5,836 bases of DNA from Candidatus Dojkabacteria bacterium (lineage in GTDB: Bacteria; Patescibacteriota; Dojkabacteria; SC72), in the NCBI GenBank assembly GCA_012800885.1, contig JAAZIL010000025.1:1-5836 (forward strand), given 5' to 3'. The notes beneath the pieces were generated by a model. It did no database searches, was not told the origin of the DNA, and was given only the letters and a program-made list of their open reading frames with translations. How positions within the stretch are numbered: position 1 is the stretch's first letter; every line of letters starts with the position of its first letter. Positions 4,986 through 5,836 of this stretch are shown here, one piece after another. A program made the translations under genes and the position numbers.

Positions 4986-5836
4986 TTAACCAAACATTAA
5001 CCATTCAGGTTTGAATATTAACAGTAATCCAATAATTAACATAAGTGCACCACCTATTAGATTAGACCATTTACTGTACTTAGTAGTTCCTCCTGTTATA
5101 CGGAGAGTAATCATAGCTATAAAAAAGACTACTAAGTCATCAAGCATAAAGAAGAAAATGTAGAGTAAGATGTAGAGATAGTACTCTAGCTTACCTAGAT
5201 TGTTTAGTGACAGTATCTGTGTATATATTGCAGGTATACCTGCTGAACAGATTGCCTCTACAAGATTAACAGCAAATGCTAATAGTATAATACCCAAGAG
5301 AGCTAACCAGAAACTCTTTCTACGAGTTATCTCCTCTAATTTATGAAAAACCCTCTTTCTCTTCTCCTTATCAGTTACCTTGCACTTACCATCTCTGTTT
5401 ACATAGTACTCTCTCAAACTATACCCACCACCAAAGAGTGCTACTAGACCTACTAGCACCCTTACCCAATTAACCATACCTATAAAAAGGATAAAGTTGA
5501 GCCAAGCTACCATAAAAAGGAAGTAAACAAATGCAGAGAATAGTATAAAGACAATCCCAAATATCCACATCCTTTTTTTATCTTTAAGACCTAATAGAAG
5601 ACCTATCAGAAATACTAATGTCCACATAGCACACGGATTAAAACCATCTACTAGTCCTAACACAACAGTAAGTAGTGGAAGAGAGAAATCTTTTGTCTCA
5701 ATCTCTCCTATCAGTGGTAACTCCATCTTCTCTGGTATTCCTACTACATCTCTCTTCTTCTCTTGTACAGTTTTACCCAATACCTGCTTGTTTATCTCAC
5801 CCTCTGCAATTAAACCTCTTCCTAAATCTGTACAAC
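4986..5836 (-). CDS. DsbD/CcdA-like membrane thiol-disulfide carrier, 5' end cut by the window edge
   Basis: This is an integral membrane protein whose family carries reducing equivalents across the cytoplasmic membrane. A TTG at 5780 would give 264 residues, but the frame stays open for 18 more codons to the right edge with no other start codon. That stretch looks coding (CTDLGRGLIAEGEINKQ), so the gene is treated as 5'-partial. Counting from the TTG, the first helix (about 34-64) holds DGFNPCAMW with Cys50. Further helices lie near 70-92, 94-119, 157-181, 200-228 and 238-258. The fourth ends in VEAICSAGIP with Cys178. A Cys in helix 1 and in helix 4 is the pattern of DsbD/CcdA redox pairs. 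The loop at about 121-156 is basic. As I recall, relatives often carry a thioredoxin-like domain before the membrane part; if so it lies outside the window. The operon with the glutaredoxin and reductase supports an electron-export role. Confidence 0.85.
   Translation of the reverse strand, partial: CTDLGRGLIAEGEINKQVLGKTVQEKKRDVVGIPEKMELPLIGEIETKDFSLPLLTVVLGLVDGFNPCAMWTLVFLIGLLLGLKDKKRMWIFGIVFILFSAFVYFLFMVAWLNFILFIGMVNWVRVLVGLVALFGGGYSLREYYVNRDGKCKVTDKEKRKRVFHKLEEITRRKSFWLALLGIILLAFAVNLVEAICSAGIPAIYTQILSLNNLGKLEYYLYILLYIFFFMLDDLVVFFIAMITLRITGGTTKYSKWSNLIGGALMLIIGLLLIFKPEWLMFG

Noticed and set aside
344..4988. Recoded TGA (as glycine or tryptophan), since none of the eight visible stops is TGA
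   Set aside because: All conserved proteins have normal length and use TGG for Trp, and no frame is broken by TGA. Eight stops in A+T-rich DNA are too few to show that TGA is reassigned.
1..5836. Frequent CTCTC/GAGAG strings across the window as dispersed repeats
   Set aside because: They fall in coding frames as ordinary GAG, AGA and similar codons, with no fixed unit length or spacing, so they look like codon preference rather than a repeat family or CRISPR.

Overview
This A+T-rich bacterial window has tightly packed genes, short gaps and few clear Shine-Dalgarno sites. Eight stop codons are visible: six TAA, two TAG and no TGA. All full-length frames read sensibly in the standard bacterial code. 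The compactness, the archaeal-type peroxiredoxin and the many unrecognised small proteins would suit a Patescibacteria/CPR lineage, but an A+T-rich Firmicute cannot be excluded. There is no rRNA, tRNA or marker gene to settle it, so the lineage guess is low confidence.

Left half (1-2590), minus strand. Reading in the direction of transcription, there is an unrecognised acidic cysteine-free protein (1944-2477), then a 136-base gap holding a weak terminator-like hairpin, a cluster of overlapping inverted repeats and a promoter. An extended-SDR NAD(P)-dependent epimerase/reductase (836-1807) follows. Its stop directly abuts a methylated-DNA--cysteine methyltransferase (344-835), and last comes an unrecognised gene cut by the left edge (1-313). 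A divergent promoter region (2478-2590) separates this side from the right half.

Right half (2591-5836) is a thiol-redox block. On the plus strand are a Prx6/archaeal-type peroxiredoxin (2591-3316) and an unrecognised 163-residue protein (3354-3845) with its own near-leaderless promoter. Converging on them, with a 26-base 3' overlap, is a minus-strand operon: a DsbD/CcdA-like six-helix membrane protein (4986 to beyond the right edge), a small glutaredoxin (4730-4969) and a thioredoxin-reductase-like flavoprotein (3820-4728).

The most informative point is that the flavoprotein lacks the Arg-rich NADPH 2'-phosphate motif of TrxB and instead matches the C-terminal half of AhpF. Together the genes look like a split AhpF system: NADH to flavoprotein to glutaredoxin, which could then reduce the peroxiredoxin in the cytoplasm and, through the membrane protein, thiols outside it. 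This resembles the NADH/flavoprotein/glutaredoxin/peroxiredoxin system known from Clostridium pasteurianum (Cp34/Cp9). The membrane branch and the two unknown neighbours are the less familiar parts.
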